A stretch of DNA of 64,000 nt from Mycolicibacterium parafortuitum (lineage in GTDB: Bacteria; Actinomycetota; Actinomycetes; Mycobacteriales; Mycobacteriaceae): positions 24,986-88,985 of the forward strand of contig NZ_MVID01000027.1 in assembly GCF_002086815.1 (NCBI RefSeq), read 5' to 3'. Below the pieces are notes generated by a model that made no database searches, was not told where the DNA came from, and was given only the letters and a program-made list of their open reading frames with translations. Below, in pieces: positions 17,301 through 25,393 of this stretch. Numbering within the stretch: the stretch's first letter is position 1; each line of letters starts with the position of its first letter. The position numbers and the translations under genes are program-made.

Positions 17301-18043
17301 CCCGGGCCACCGGCTCCGCCGCCACCGCCTGCTCCGGCGCCCACGGGGGCGCCGGCCTCGGGGCCACCGGGAACCGGCGCAACCGCACCGGCCTCACCGA
17401 ACACCGGGGCGCCGGGCGCGCCGGCGGGAGGAGCGGGCAGCGCGGCGCCCGCGGGCACGGCGGCCGGGCCACCGGGAACCGGTGGGGCGGGCGGGCCGCC
17501 GGCACCGACGGGCACACCGGCGGGAACGGCGGGAGCCGGCGGAAGCGGCGGCAACGCGGCGCCGCCGTCACCGAACACGGGCGCACCCGGAACCGGCGGG
17601 GTGGGCACGCCAGGGTTGCCGACCGGAGTTCCGGCCGGAGCGCCGGGAACCGGCGGAACCGGTGGTGTGCCGCCGCCGGAGTTGGTCACCACTGGAGTTC
17701 CGGGTGACGGCGGGACGGGCGGGGTGGAACCCGACGACGGGACGACCGTCGAACTCGGAGGCCGACCCGGCACCGGCGGCGTCCCGGCCGACACCGGCCC
17801 TCCGGCAGGCGGCCTCACCACCGGCGGAGCGGGCTCACCGGGGGTGGTCAGCGAACGGGCGGTATCGGTCAGTGCCTGCGGAATCTCGCCGGGGCGGGAC
17901 ACGATCTGCTGCAGGATCCCGACGCAGGGCACGCCGCCGCGGGCCGGTTGCGCATTTGCCGCGGGACCCATCAGGGGGGCGCTCAAGAACAATCCCGCGC
18001 TGCCCATCATGACAACGACGATGCTCTTTTTCGTCCGAGACAT
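14336..18043 (-). CDS. Giant secreted Pro/Gly/Val/Ala-rich repeat protein (collagen/elastin-like)
   Basis: The 1,235-residue product has a signal peptide (basic MSRTKKS, hydrophobic core, cleavage near ANAQPARGG). About 1,050 residues of degenerate 18-20-residue repeats follow, of the type TPPAPGxPGxPxxGxxG. Within them are runs of Gly-x-Pro-like triplets such as GAPGAPGVP that recall collagen, and VPG units that recall elastin. Aromatic residues and lysine are almost absent. Two lone cysteines sit in similar CVG contexts, one before the repeats (VPCVGIL, about residue 40) and one after them (LLCVGTDW, near 1,205). The short C-terminal tail is non-repetitive. It is not a PE_PGRS or PPE protein. 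It is probably exported and cell-wall associated, but no anchor motif is visible. Start ATG at 18043. Function unknown. Confidence 0.85.
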   Translation of the reverse strand: MSRTKKSIVVVMMGSAGLFLSAPLMGPAANAQPARGGVPCVGILQQIVSRPGEIPQALTDTARSLTTPGEPAPPVVRPPAGGPVSAGTPPVPGRPPSSTVVPSSGSTPPVPPSPGTPVVTNSGGGTPPVPPVPGAPAGTPVGNPGVPTPPVPGAPVFGDGGAALPPLPPAPAVPAGVPVGAGGPPAPPVPGGPAAVPAGAALPAPPAGAPGAPVFGEAGAVAPVPGGPEAGAPVGAGAGGGGGAGGPGVGGGAPVEGAAGAVPPGGAPVAAAAGEALPPAPAPGAPVFGDAGIVPPPAPPVPGLPVDGQGGVLPPPAPGAPGVPVVGDGGVVTPPAPGGPGVPTVGDGGVVTPPGPGAPGVPVVGDGGVVTPPAPGGPGVPTVGDGGVVTPPGPGAPGVPVVGDGGVVTPPAPGGPGVPTVDDGGVVTPPGPGAPGAPVSDEAGVVPPGTPGAPGVPTGGDGSVVTPPAPGAPGTPTVNTVETFSPPAPPAPGTPSSSSIETFSPPAPPSPGTGTDSVVEISTPPPPSVPGIPSEGSTTYTTPPTPEITFNPSNAGIDIGTPPAPGAPGAPLEASANFTTPGVPGVPGTPVTSSVDVANEGAIEIPAAPIERSMTITTPGTPGGPGAPVETAVDVATPGAPGAPGAPVETGIEIPTPGAPGTPGTPAEGGTDIVHPGAPGTPGAPVVGEAGASTPPAPGVPGVPGSGDGAVVTPPAPGGPGAPVVGEAGVSTPPAPGVPGVPAGGDGAVVTPPAPGAPGVPVVGDGAVVTPPAPGVPGAPVVGEAGVATPPAPGLPGAPIVDEAGLAAPPAAAPVGAPLDAAAGAVAPGGVPVFGEAGAVAPAGGAVIEGAAGAGGGAGAGGGAGGAAGGAGGEGAPLAAAGGAAAGDAGPAAAGVPAGGPGGAPAPGAPVFGEAGAVTPPAPGVPGGAGAVPAGVVTPPAPGVPGGAGAVPAGVVTPPAPGVPGGVDAVPAGVVTPPAPGVPGVPVVGDAGAVTPPLPGVPGGVDAVPAGAGTPPAPGIPGAPVFGEAGVVTPPTPGVPGGSTTVPGGAGTPPTPALPPGSTNTYINYPAPPVPPTPPNSTSVTAGAPGQPFPGTAGNTLTLSDLLTPPGLARTVQNTASSVMGIVPPGTPPVPGGSGAVSVSVPGVPSPIAPLAATSLSNLISPPSLTIPSIPGLPVPLPNEVPVPSDLLCVGTDWSASQGDSAATPGNVEIPRRVTTGGAPAGDRRDRWDTQ
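16758..17099. repeat. Three 114-bp tandem repeats inside the Pro/Gly-rich gene
   Basis: Units starting at 16758, 16872 and 16986 are nearly identical over 114 bp (38 codons). The first differs at a few bases of the TCACCGACAGTCGG segment. Such recent exact duplications predict length variation between strains by slippage or recombination. Confidence 0.9.
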
Positions 18044-18296
18044 GTGCTCCCAGTCCTTCTGCGGTCGAGCCGCGAATTACACGCGCGTAGTTACTGGGGC
18101 TTACTGAACCGACAATTCGCAGATTCGCCGACGCGACAGATGGGGTGTTATCCAACCGTTGCCAAGGAGAAGCGGTCCCGTCACCGGCCCCCGCGGCCGA
18201 CCACACCCCGAGCTCGGGCCGTCGAACTGGGAAGATCGCGCGCGGTCATCCGGTCAGCGAAGAAAAGCCCGCCGCGGGTCACCGCAGCGGCGCGGG

Positions 18297-20009
18297 TCAC
18301 GGCAGCGGTGCGCGCCACGACAACGTCGTCCCGCCGCCGTCGGCGCTTCGCACCGAGAAGCTGCCGCCGACCTCGTCGGCGCGGCGCGCAAGGTTGACCA
18401 ATCCGCTGCCGGTGACATCGGCGGGCATCCCGCTGCCGTTGTCGGTGACCTCGATCGACAGGTCGTCGTCGACGGTGACGGTCACGGTGACCGCGCCGGC
18501 GCCGGCGTGCCGGACGACGTTGCTGATCGCCTCGCGGACCACCGCCTCGGCGTGGTCGGCCAGCGTCGCGTCGACCACCGACAGCGGGCCGACGTACTGC
18601 ACCGACGTGCGCACCCCGGAACCGGGGAACGCGTTGACCGCCTCATCGAGACGCTGTCGCAGCCGCGTGACCCCCGCCGAGCCGCCGTGCAGGTCGAAGA
18701 TCGAGGTGCGGATCTCCTGGATGACCTCCTGCAGATCGTCCACGCAGTCGGACAGCCGCTGCTGCACCTCCCCCGACCGCGCCCGCGCGATGGTGCCCTG
18801 CAGAGACAGCCCGACGGCGAAGAGCCGCTGGATCACGTGATCGTGCAGATCACGGGCGATGCGGTCGCGGTCGGTCAGGATGCTCAGCTCCCGCATCCGG
18901 TGCTGCGCGCTGGCCAGCTGCCACGCCAGCGCCGCCTGGTCGGCGAACGCCGCCATCATGTCCAGATCGTCGTCGCGGAACGGTTGCCCGCCAACGGGTC
19001 TCAGCGCGATCAACACCCCGGCGACGGTGTCGGGGGTGCGCAGCGGCAGGACCAGCGCCGGGCCCACCACCGCGCCGGTGCCGATGTCGCGACCGAAGTA
19101 CTTACCCGGCGTCCGACGGACGAACGCGTCCCCGATCGCGGTGCCGGACACCGCGATCGGCGCGAGCGGGTCGGCCGGCGCCGCTCCGGCGGTCGCGACG
19201 ACGGACAGCTCGGCCACCTCGGCGTCGGGCCCGTCGTGTTCGCCGGCGATCGCGACGAGCGTGGTCGCCGCGCCGCTGAGCTTCTGCACCTCGTCGGCCA
19301 CCCGCCGGAACACCCCGGCGGGGTCGATCCCCGACAGCAACTCGGTGCCGATGTCGCGGGTCGCCGCGATCCAGGATTCCCGTGCCCTCGCCTGCTGGTA
19401 GAGCCGGGCGTTGTCGATCGCGATACCGGCCGCCGCGGCCAGCGCCTGCACCAGCGCCTCGTCGTCCTCGCTGAACGGCTGCCCACCGATCTTGTCGGTC
19501 AGGTATAGGTTGCCGAACACCTCGTCGCGGATGCGCACCGGGACACCGAGGAACGTGCGCATCGGTGGATGGTTCGGCGGGAACCCCACCGACGCGGGAT
19601 GGCGCGAGATATCTTCCAGCCGAATCGGTTTCGGGTCGTCGATCAGAACACCGAGCACGCCGCGACCCTCGGGGAGATGACCGATCAGCTCGCGGGTGGC
19701 CTCGTCGATGCCCTCGTAGACGAACTCGACCAGTTCGTGTTCGTAGCCGCGCACGCCGAGCGCGCCGTACCGCGCGTCGACCAGATCGATCGCGGTGTGC
19801 ACGATCGTGCGCAGGGTGTCGTCGAGCTCCAGCCCGGAGGTCACCGACAACATCGCCTCGACCAGTCCGTCCAGCCGGTCGCCGCCCTTGATGATCTGCT
19901 CGACCCGGTCCTGCACCTCGGTGAGCAGTTCTCGCAGCCGCAGCTGCGACAGAGTGTCCCGCAGCGGGGTCGTGCCGTCGCCGGCGTCGGGCGGATCGGT
20001 AGGGGTCAC
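18297..20009 (-). CDS. devS: DevS/DosT-like haem GAF sensor histidine kinase
   Basis: The 570-residue protein has two GAF domains (about 60-205 and 225-370) and a HisKA_3/HATPase kinase core with the H-box ARDLHDHVIQRLF (about 385-397) and the N-box EAISNVVRHAG. The sequence around His147 (PNHPPMRTFLGVPV) matches the proximal haem ligand region of M. tuberculosis DevS/DosT (His149/His147). It should therefore sense oxygen, NO or redox state through haem and phosphorylate DevR, encoded at 21973. It is divergent from the Acg-like nitroreductase. The C-terminal codons overlap an 18-bp tandem duplication (18273-18308; 17 of 18 identical) that places the stop codon sequence in both copies. Confidence 0.93.
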   Translation of the reverse strand: MTPTDPPDAGDGTTPLRDTLSQLRLRELLTEVQDRVEQIIKGGDRLDGLVEAMLSVTSGLELDDTLRTIVHTAIDLVDARYGALGVRGYEHELVEFVYEGIDEATRELIGHLPEGRGVLGVLIDDPKPIRLEDISRHPASVGFPPNHPPMRTFLGVPVRIRDEVFGNLYLTDKIGGQPFSEDDEALVQALAAAAGIAIDNARLYQQARARESWIAATRDIGTELLSGIDPAGVFRRVADEVQKLSGAATTLVAIAGEHDGPDAEVAELSVVATAGAAPADPLAPIAVSGTAIGDAFVRRTPGKYFGRDIGTGAVVGPALVLPLRTPDTVAGVLIALRPVGGQPFRDDDLDMMAAFADQAALAWQLASAQHRMRELSILTDRDRIARDLHDHVIQRLFAVGLSLQGTIARARSGEVQQRLSDCVDDLQEVIQEIRTSIFDLHGGSAGVTRLRQRLDEAVNAFPGSGVRTSVQYVGPLSVVDATLADHAEAVVREAISNVVRHAGAGAVTVTVTVDDDLSIEVTDNGSGMPADVTGSGLVNLARRADEVGGSFSVRSADGGGTTLSWRAPLP

Positions 20010-20050
20010 GCCACCATCGTGCCCGAACCACCGGCGCGATCCGCGACATA

Positions 20051-20070
20051 CTGAGGACTATTGGCCCTGT
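20051..20070 (+). promoter_or_regulatory. Dos-box-like DevR binding site
   Basis: CTGAGGACTATTGGCCCTGT matches the published 20-bp DevR consensus TTSGGGACTWWAGTCCCSAA at about 14 positions, including GGACT on the left and the G and CCC on the right. It lies in the 113-bp divergent gap between devS (start 20009) and the nitroreductase gene (start 20123), so it could serve either direction. The match was judged by eye. Confidence 0.7.
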
Positions 20071-20122
20071 CGCGCGCAAGCCCTCGGAGAGGATCGTCGG
20101 AAGCGAACAGACGGAGGTCAGG

Positions 20123-21115
20123 ATGCCCGAGCAGCAGCTCCCCACCGCGACGATCGTCGACGCGGTGACGATCGCATGCCGGGCACCGTCCCTGCACAAC
20201 AGCCAGCCATGGCGGTGGGTCGCCACCGAGTCCACCATCGAGCTCTACGCCGATCCCGACCGGACGATCCGCGCGGCCGATTCCACCGGACGCGAGGCGC
20301 TGATCAGCTGCGGTGCCGTCCTCGACCATTTCCGGGTCGCGATGGCCGCCGCCGGATGGGCCACCTCGGTGCGGCGCCTGCCCGAACCGTCCGACCCGCG
20401 CCACATCGCCAGCATCGAGTTCTCCCCCGCCCCGGAGGTCTCCGCCGAGCACCGCCGCCGCGCCGACGCGATCCTGCTGCGCCGCACCGACCGACTGCCG
20501 CTGAACGCCCCCGACGACGAGGAATTCGACGACATCCTCGGCAGCCCGAGCGAACATGTGACGGTCCAGATCGACACCGTCGCCGAAGACCAACGCGACC
20601 TGCTGGCCGAGACCTCCCATCTGGCCGAGGCGCTACGCCTCTACGACACCGAGTATCATTCCGAACTTCGTTGGTGGACATCAGATTTCGTAGCCGACGG
20701 GGGGATACCGCGGAGCGCACTGGTGTCGGCCGCCGAGAGTGACCGGGTGGGCGTCGGTCGCATGTTCCCGGTGACCAGCCAGCCCGAGCGCCGCGACCAC
20801 GTCGCCGTGGACCGCGCCGGGATCGTGGTGCTGTGCACCGCCGACGACACCGCCGAGAGCGTACTGCGGTGCGGCGAGGCGCTGTCTGCACTGCTCCTGG
20901 ACGCGACCGCGACCGGGATGGCGACCTGCACCGTCACCCACATCACCGAGATCCCCGAGGGCCGCGACGTCGTCGCGGCGGCGATCTCGACCGCGGGTAT
21001 CCCGCAGGTGCTCGTCCGCGTCGGCAGGGCCCCCGCGCTCGACGCGGCCCCACCGCCGACCCCGCGCCGGCCGGTCTCCGAAGTGCTCGAAATACGCAGA
21101 GGTGCACCATGTTGA
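20123..21115 (+). CDS. Acg-family nitroreductase-like flavoprotein
   Basis: A 330-residue Acg-type protein (Rv2032 family) with the N-terminal signature RAPSLHNSQPWRW (about residues 20-32), a double nitroreductase-like fold and the C-terminal IPQVLVRVGRAP. M. tuberculosis Acg proteins bind FMN but lack normal nitroreductase activity because a lid covers the flavin; the same may hold here. Acg genes are classic DevR regulon members, which fits the Dos box at 20051 and the downstream universal stress and devR genes. The stop codon overlaps the start of the next gene by 7 bp. Confidence 0.9.
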   Translation: MPEQQLPTATIVDAVTIACRAPSLHNSQPWRWVATESTIELYADPDRTIRAADSTGREALISCGAVLDHFRVAMAAAGWATSVRRLPEPSDPRHIASIEFSPAPEVSAEHRRRADAILLRRTDRLPLNAPDDEEFDDILGSPSEHVTVQIDTVAEDQRDLLAETSHLAEALRLYDTEYHSELRWWTSDFVADGGIPRSALVSAAESDRVGVGRMFPVTSQPERRDHVAVDRAGIVVLCTADDTAESVLRCGEALSALLLDATATGMATCTVTHITEIPEGRDVVAAAISTAGIPQVLVRVGRAPALDAAPPPTPRRPVSEVLEIRRGAPC

Positions 21116-21933
21116 ACGTTTCGGGCTCCCCCCGCATCGTCGTCGGCATCGACGGCTCCCCCGCGGCGGTCGACGCCGCGCTGTGGGCGGTCGACCAGGC
21201 AGCCGACCACAACCTGACGCTGCGACTGGTCTACGTCGTCGACACACACGACCAGCAGAACGTGGACCCGCAGCAGCAGGCCCGGCGACTGGCCACCGCG
21301 GATCTCGCGATGCGCTACGCGCTGACCGCGGTCGAGTCCACCGAGAAACCGGTGACCATCGAGATGGAGATCCTGCAGGGCAGACCCGTCGAGAAGCTGC
21401 TGGAAGCGGCAGGCGGCGCGACGCTGCTGTGCGTCGGGGCGCGCGGGCTCCGGCATTCGACACAGGGCAGGATCGGCTCGACGGCCGCGGCGCTGTCGGC
21501 GGCCGCGCACTGCCCGGTCGCGATCGTGCGGGCACACCGGCCCCACAGCTGCTCGGACCGTGCCGTGGTCATCGAGATCGCCGGCCCCGCTTCGAGCGAC
21601 ACCGTGCTGCAGCGCGGGCTCGACGAGGCGCGACGCAGGCATGCCCCGGTCCGGGTCCTCACCCCGGCCCGCAGGCACGGTGACGCCGCGGCACGCTGGG
21701 AACGCCGGCTCGACGAATGGCGGCGCCGCTACCCGGATCTCGACATCAGCGCGGTACCCACCGGCGCCGACACCCTGGACTACCTCGCCGCCCACGGCGC
21801 GTCACTGCAACTGCTGGTCGCGGGCCGGCAACGCCCCGGCGGGGTCACGCCGCTTGTCGGCGCGCCGGGCAACACCGCCCTGCGCGACACCGATTGCTCG
21901 ATACTGTTGTGCGAGGCGCCGCGCGCGCTGTGA
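21109..21933 (+). CDS. Universal stress protein, tandem UspA type
   Basis: The 274-residue protein starts MLNVSGSPRIVVGIDGSPAAV. It has a complete N-terminal Usp domain with the ATP-binding-type glycine motif GARGLRHSTQGRIGSTAAALS, followed by a shorter, degenerate second domain (about 145-274) ending DTDCSILLCEAP. Tandem Usp proteins of mycobacteria are often DevR-induced. It lies between the Acg-like gene (7-bp overlap) and devR (39 bp downstream), so the three genes look like one transcript. Confidence 0.9.
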   Translation: MLNVSGSPRIVVGIDGSPAAVDAALWAVDQAADHNLTLRLVYVVDTHDQQNVDPQQQARRLATADLAMRYALTAVESTEKPVTIEMEILQGRPVEKLLEAAGGATLLCVGARGLRHSTQGRIGSTAAALSAAAHCPVAIVRAHRPHSCSDRAVVIEIAGPASSDTVLQRGLDEARRRHAPVRVLTPARRHGDAAARWERRLDEWRRRYPDLDISAVPTGADTLDYLAAHGASLQLLVAGRQRPGGVTPLVGAPGNTALRDTDCSILLCEAPRAL

Positions 21934-21972
21934 ACGAACGGTGCCGAGCAGTGGAGAGCAGGACGTCGCGAC

Positions 21973-22611
21973 ATGGTGAAGGTGTTCCTGGTAGACGACC
22001 ATGAGGTGGTCCGGCGTGGCCTGATCGACCTGCTCGGCAGCGATCCCGAACTCGACGTCGTCGGCGAGGCCGGTTCGGTCGCCGAGGCGATGACCCGCAT
22101 CCCTGTGCTGCAACCGGACGTCGCGGTGCTCGACGTGCGGTTGCCCGACGGCAACGGTATCGAACTGTGCCGGGACCTGCTGTCCCAGATGCCCGATCTG
22201 CGCTGCCTGATGCTGACGTCCTTCACCTCCGACGAGGCGATGCTGGATGCGATCCTGGCGGGCGCCAGCGGCTATGTGGTCAAGGACATCAAGGGCATGG
22301 AGCTGGCCCGCGCGATCAAAGAGGTCGGCGCCGGACGCTCCCTGCTCGACAACCGGGCCGCGGCGGCATTGATGGCCAAGTTGCGCGGCAAGGGCGAACG
22401 CACCGATCCGCTGTCCGGGTTGACCGAACAGGAGCGCGTGCTGCTCGACCTGCTCGGTGAAGGGCTGACCAACAAGCAGATCGCGGCCCGGATGTTCCTG
22501 GCCGAGAAGACCGTCAAGAACTACGTATCGCGCCTGCTGGCCAAGCTCGGGATGGAACGCCGGACGCAGGCGGCCGTGTTCGTCTCGAAGCTCGACCGTC
22601 ACTCCGACTAG
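21973..22611 (+). CDS. devR: DevR/DosR dormancy response regulator (NarL/LuxR family)
   Basis: The 212-residue protein has an N-terminal receiver domain with acidic pair DD (8-9), phospho-acceptor Asp54 (VLDVRLPDG) and a lysine near 104 (VVKDIKG). The C-terminal LuxR-type HTH (about 145-208) contains LTEQERVLLDLLGEGLTNKQ and KTVKNYVSRLL. This is very close to M. tuberculosis DevR, the activator of the hypoxia/NO dormancy regulon. It is probably phosphorylated by the DevS-like kinase at 18297. The TAG stop lies in the first copy of a 15-bp tandem repeat. Confidence 0.95.
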   Translation: MVKVFLVDDHEVVRRGLIDLLGSDPELDVVGEAGSVAEAMTRIPVLQPDVAVLDVRLPDGNGIELCRDLLSQMPDLRCLMLTSFTSDEAMLDAILAGASGYVVKDIKGMELARAIKEVGAGRSLLDNRAAAALMAKLRGKGERTDPLSGLTEQERVLLDLLGEGLTNKQIAARMFLAEKTVKNYVSRLLAKLGMERRTQAAVFVSKLDRHSD

Positions 22612-22635
22612 AAAAGCGGCGACTAGAAAAGCGGC
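22606..22635. repeat. 15-bp perfect tandem duplication joining two convergent stop codons
   Basis: GACTAGAAAAGCGGC occurs twice in direct succession. The first copy supplies the TAG stop of devR (22609-22611) and the second supplies the stop of the convergent nitroreductase gene (complement of 22623-22625). Confidence 0.9.
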
Positions 22636-23612
22636 GACCCGTCCAGTGCCGTAACGACTTCCGCCAGATCACGGCGCGGTGTCGACGGCAGCGGATCGGC
22701 GTTGACCGGAGCCCAGCCGACCCGCAGCAGCATCTGCGGATACCCATCGGCGCCGAACACGTCGCGCCGCACCACCTCCCGCGTGTCGGCGACCTCCAGC
22801 GGCTCGGTGACCGGGCAGCTCGCCAACCCCAGCGCGGTCGCGGTCAGCAGCACCACGCTGGTCGCCTCACCGGCCCGCAGCCAGGACATGCGGTCGTCGC
22901 CCACCGTGCCCAGGGCCAGCACCGCGGCCTTGTCGTCGTCCGGTGCGGTGTTCGGCGTCTGATGCAGCACCCCGCCGGCGAACGCCCTGGCCGGGACCGC
23001 CCCCGCTGTACCGGCAGGCACGCTCTTGGCCGGCACCCCGGCCGTCGCGGCGTACCGCCCGCTCCAGGTGGCCAACTCGGCGAGATAGCCGTGGTCGGCC
23101 CGGTGCTGGAACGCGGCCTCGTTGACCAGCCGGGTCAGGCCGGCGAGGTCGTCGACGCGGCGCAGCGCGACACCGGCACGGGCAGCGCGCGCACCCATCA
23201 GCGCGATATCGCCTTTCGGGACCGGCCACGCGCTGTAGTAGCGGCGGTCGGTCCGCCGCCGCGGGATCGCGGCCGCCAGCGTGACGTCGAGATCGGCTGC
23301 CGGATAGGGCCGCAGCTCCAGCGAAGCCAGATGGTCCGGATCGGCCGGGTTCGGCAACCGGTGCACCTTGGGCTGCCACCCCAGCGCCGACAGCGCCACC
23401 ACACAGTGATGCAGGGCCGCACCGCAACTGAGCATCAGGTCACGCGCGTCGGGGTCGGTGTGGGGCAGCAACAGATCCCGGTTCGCGTACAGATGCACGC
23501 GCTGCGATCCCAGCCGCCACTGCCACGGCTGCGAGTTGTGCACCGACGGCGCGCGATTGGCCAGCGACAGCGCCGACCGCAGCGTCTCGGTGTCCGGGAA
23601 GTGGGCGTTCAT
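22623..23612 (-). CDS. Second Acg-family nitroreductase-like flavoprotein
   Basis: The 329-residue protein has the same N-terminal signature as the gene at 20123 (RAPSVHNSQPWQW) and a matching C-terminal YPQMLLRVGWAPVNADPLP, so the two are paralogues. It likely binds FMN, with a possible role in redox balance or flavin storage in hypoxia. It converges on devR, with the stops separated only by the 15-bp repeat. A Dos-box-like site lies about 30-50 bp upstream of the ATG at 23612, which supports membership of the DevR regulon. Confidence 0.88.
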   Translation of the reverse strand: MNAHFPDTETLRSALSLANRAPSVHNSQPWQWRLGSQRVHLYANRDLLLPHTDPDARDLMLSCGAALHHCVVALSALGWQPKVHRLPNPADPDHLASLELRPYPAADLDVTLAAAIPRRRTDRRYYSAWPVPKGDIALMGARAARAGVALRRVDDLAGLTRLVNEAAFQHRADHGYLAELATWSGRYAATAGVPAKSVPAGTAGAVPARAFAGGVLHQTPNTAPDDDKAAVLALGTVGDDRMSWLRAGEATSVVLLTATALGLASCPVTEPLEVADTREVVRRDVFGADGYPQMLLRVGWAPVNADPLPSTPRRDLAEVVTALDGSPLF

Positions 23613-23644
23613 ACCCCCAGAGTGCGCCGCGACGGCCCCGTTGT

Positions 23645-23664
23645 TGAGGGCATAAAGACCTCTA
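23645..23664 (-). promoter_or_regulatory. Dos-box-like site upstream of the second Acg gene
   Basis: Read on the minus strand, TAGAGGTCTTTATGCCCTCA matches the DevR consensus at about 13 of 20 positions (GG, CTTTA core, CCC). It is 33 bp upstream of the nitroreductase ATG and touches the stop of the GH13 gene. It is weaker than the site at 20051. Confidence 0.5.
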
Positions 23665-25311
23665 TCCAGCGGTGCGCAACCACACCGCGGTGTCCGGCGG
23701 CAGCACCGTGTCCACGCCCGGCCACGACGCCAGCGCCACCGAGGTGCCGGCCGGGAGGTCCACCGACTCGGTGCCGGTGTTGACCCAGCACTGCGCCCCA
23801 CCGCGTTCGAACGCCGCCACGCCCGCGCCCGCGTCGAGCCACTTGACCTCACCGGCGTCGCGCCACAGCGCGGGACGCAGCTTCAGGGCGGCGCGGTACA
23901 GGTTCAGCGTCGAGTCGGGATCGCGGTCCTGCGCCTCGACGCTGTGCTGCGCCCAGTGTCCCGGTTGCGGCAGCCACGTCACCGCGGCCGGATCGGCCGC
24001 GAACCCGTAGGTCCTGTCGTCGTCGTTCCACGGCAGCGGGATACGACAGCCGTCGCGCCCGACATCGGTGAATCCGGACTGCGCCCAGGTCGGGTCCTGA
24101 CGCACCTCGGCGGGGAGATCCTCGATCTCCTCAAGGGCCAGTTCCTCACCCTGGTACACGTATGCGGTGCCCGGCAGCGCCAATTGGATCAGCGCGGCCG
24201 CGCGGGCACGGCGGCGGCCCAGCGCGTGATCCGGCTCCTCGCCGGCCCAGCGGGCGCGCTCCCAGTCGGTCTCGATCAGATGCTCGGGCTGGCTGCGGGA
24301 GAACCGCGTCACCGTCCGGGTCACGTCGTGGTTGGACAGCACCCATGTCGGCGGTGCCCCGACCGACGCGGCGGAGCCGATCGCGTCGTCGATGACCGAG
24401 CGCAGCGCGTCGGCCCGCCATGGCGAGCGCAGGAAGTCGAACTGGAACGCGGTGTGCAGTTCGTCGGGCCGCAGATACCGGGCCAGCCGCTCGTTGCTGG
24501 GCACCCACGCCTCGGCGATGAAGATCCGCTCCGGGCTGTACCGGTCTGCGACCCGGCGCCAGCCCCGGTAGATCTCGTGCACGCCGTCCTGATCCCACGC
24601 CGGGTGTGCGCCCTCGACCTGCAGCATGGTCTGCGCGGTGTCGGCCTGCGCCCCATCCGGCAGGCCCGGCGCCTTGATCAACCCGTGGGCCACGTCGATG
24701 CGGAACCCGTCGACACCCCTGTCGAACCAGAACGCCAGGATGTCCTCGAACTCGTCCCGCACCTCGCCGTTGTCCCAGTTCAGGTCCGGCTGACCGGGGG
24801 CGAACAGGTGCAGGTACCACTGGCCTTTCAGCGGTCCCGTCGCGACCCGCGTCCATGCGGGGCCGCCGAACACGCTCTGCCAGTCGTTGGGCGGCAGATC
24901 GCCGTGTGCGCCCCGGCCCGGACGGAAGTGATAGCGCTCGGCGGCCGCCGGGTCACCCTCGAGCGCCGCGCGGAACCACGCGTGGCGGTCGGAGGTGTGG
25001 TTGGGCACGATGTCGAGGATCACCCGGATGCCGAGCCCGTGCGCCTCGGCGATCAGCGCCTGCGCCTCGTCGAGGGTGCCGTAGGCCGGTTCGATGTCGC
25101 GGTAGTCGGCGACGTCGTAGCCGGCGTCGGCCATCGGGGACGGATACCACGGGTTGATCCAGATCGCGTCGACGCCGAGCGCGGCGAGATACGGCAGCCG
25201 GACCGCCAGACCCTTGATGTCGCCGATCCCGTCACCGTCGCCGTCGGCGAAGCTGCGGATGTAGACCTGGTAGACGACGGCGGTCTGCCACCACGACGAC
25301 TCGGGTGCCAC
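23662..25311 (-). CDS. GH13 alpha-glucosidase/oligo-1,6-glucosidase-type enzyme
   Basis: The 549-residue (beta/alpha)8 enzyme begins WWQTAVVYQVYIRSFADGDG and has the four GH13 regions: DIVPNHTS, GFRIDVAHG (nucleophile Asp), FIAEAWVPS (acid/base Glu) and LSNHDVTR (third Asp). It probably hydrolyses alpha-glucosides such as maltose, isomaltose, sucrose or trehalose-related sugars in the cytoplasm. I chose the GTG at 25311 because GAGGAG lies 5 bp upstream and homology starts there; the upstream in-frame extension would contain an operator. It is divergent from a LacI regulator and upstream of a sugar importer. Confidence 0.93.
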   Translation of the reverse strand: MAPESSWWQTAVVYQVYIRSFADGDGDGIGDIKGLAVRLPYLAALGVDAIWINPWYPSPMADAGYDVADYRDIEPAYGTLDEAQALIAEAHGLGIRVILDIVPNHTSDRHAWFRAALEGDPAAAERYHFRPGRGAHGDLPPNDWQSVFGGPAWTRVATGPLKGQWYLHLFAPGQPDLNWDNGEVRDEFEDILAFWFDRGVDGFRIDVAHGLIKAPGLPDGAQADTAQTMLQVEGAHPAWDQDGVHEIYRGWRRVADRYSPERIFIAEAWVPSNERLARYLRPDELHTAFQFDFLRSPWRADALRSVIDDAIGSAASVGAPPTWVLSNHDVTRTVTRFSRSQPEHLIETDWERARWAGEEPDHALGRRRARAAALIQLALPGTAYVYQGEELALEEIEDLPAEVRQDPTWAQSGFTDVGRDGCRIPLPWNDDDRTYGFAADPAAVTWLPQPGHWAQHSVEAQDRDPDSTLNLYRAALKLRPALWRDAGEVKWLDAGAGVAAFERGGAQCWVNTGTESVDLPAGTSVALASWPGVDTVLPPDTAVWLRTAG

Positions 25312-25331
25312 GGGAACTCCTCGGCGGGATG

Positions 25332-25345
25332 CGTAAACGTTTACG
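25332..25345. promoter_or_regulatory. LacI-type operator 1, perfect palindrome
   Basis: CGTAAACGTTTACG is a perfect 14-bp palindrome with the central CG typical of LacI-family operators. It lies 20 bp upstream of the GH13 start codon. Confidence 0.8.
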
Positions 25346-25393
25346 GCACCAGACTCGGCCTTGTAGGCCGAAGTGTCAATCGTCGATCGCGTC

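Noticed and set aside
14336..18043. PE_PGRS family membership
   Set aside because: No PE domain and no GGA/GGN repeats; the protein has a classical signal peptide and is proline-rich.
14850..18107. Two long plus-strand open frames (about 525 and 533 codons) opposite the Pro/Gly repeat gene
   Set aside because: They are mirror images of the repeats, lack signal peptides or ribosome-binding sites, and only the minus frame has a signal peptide and non-repeat ends.
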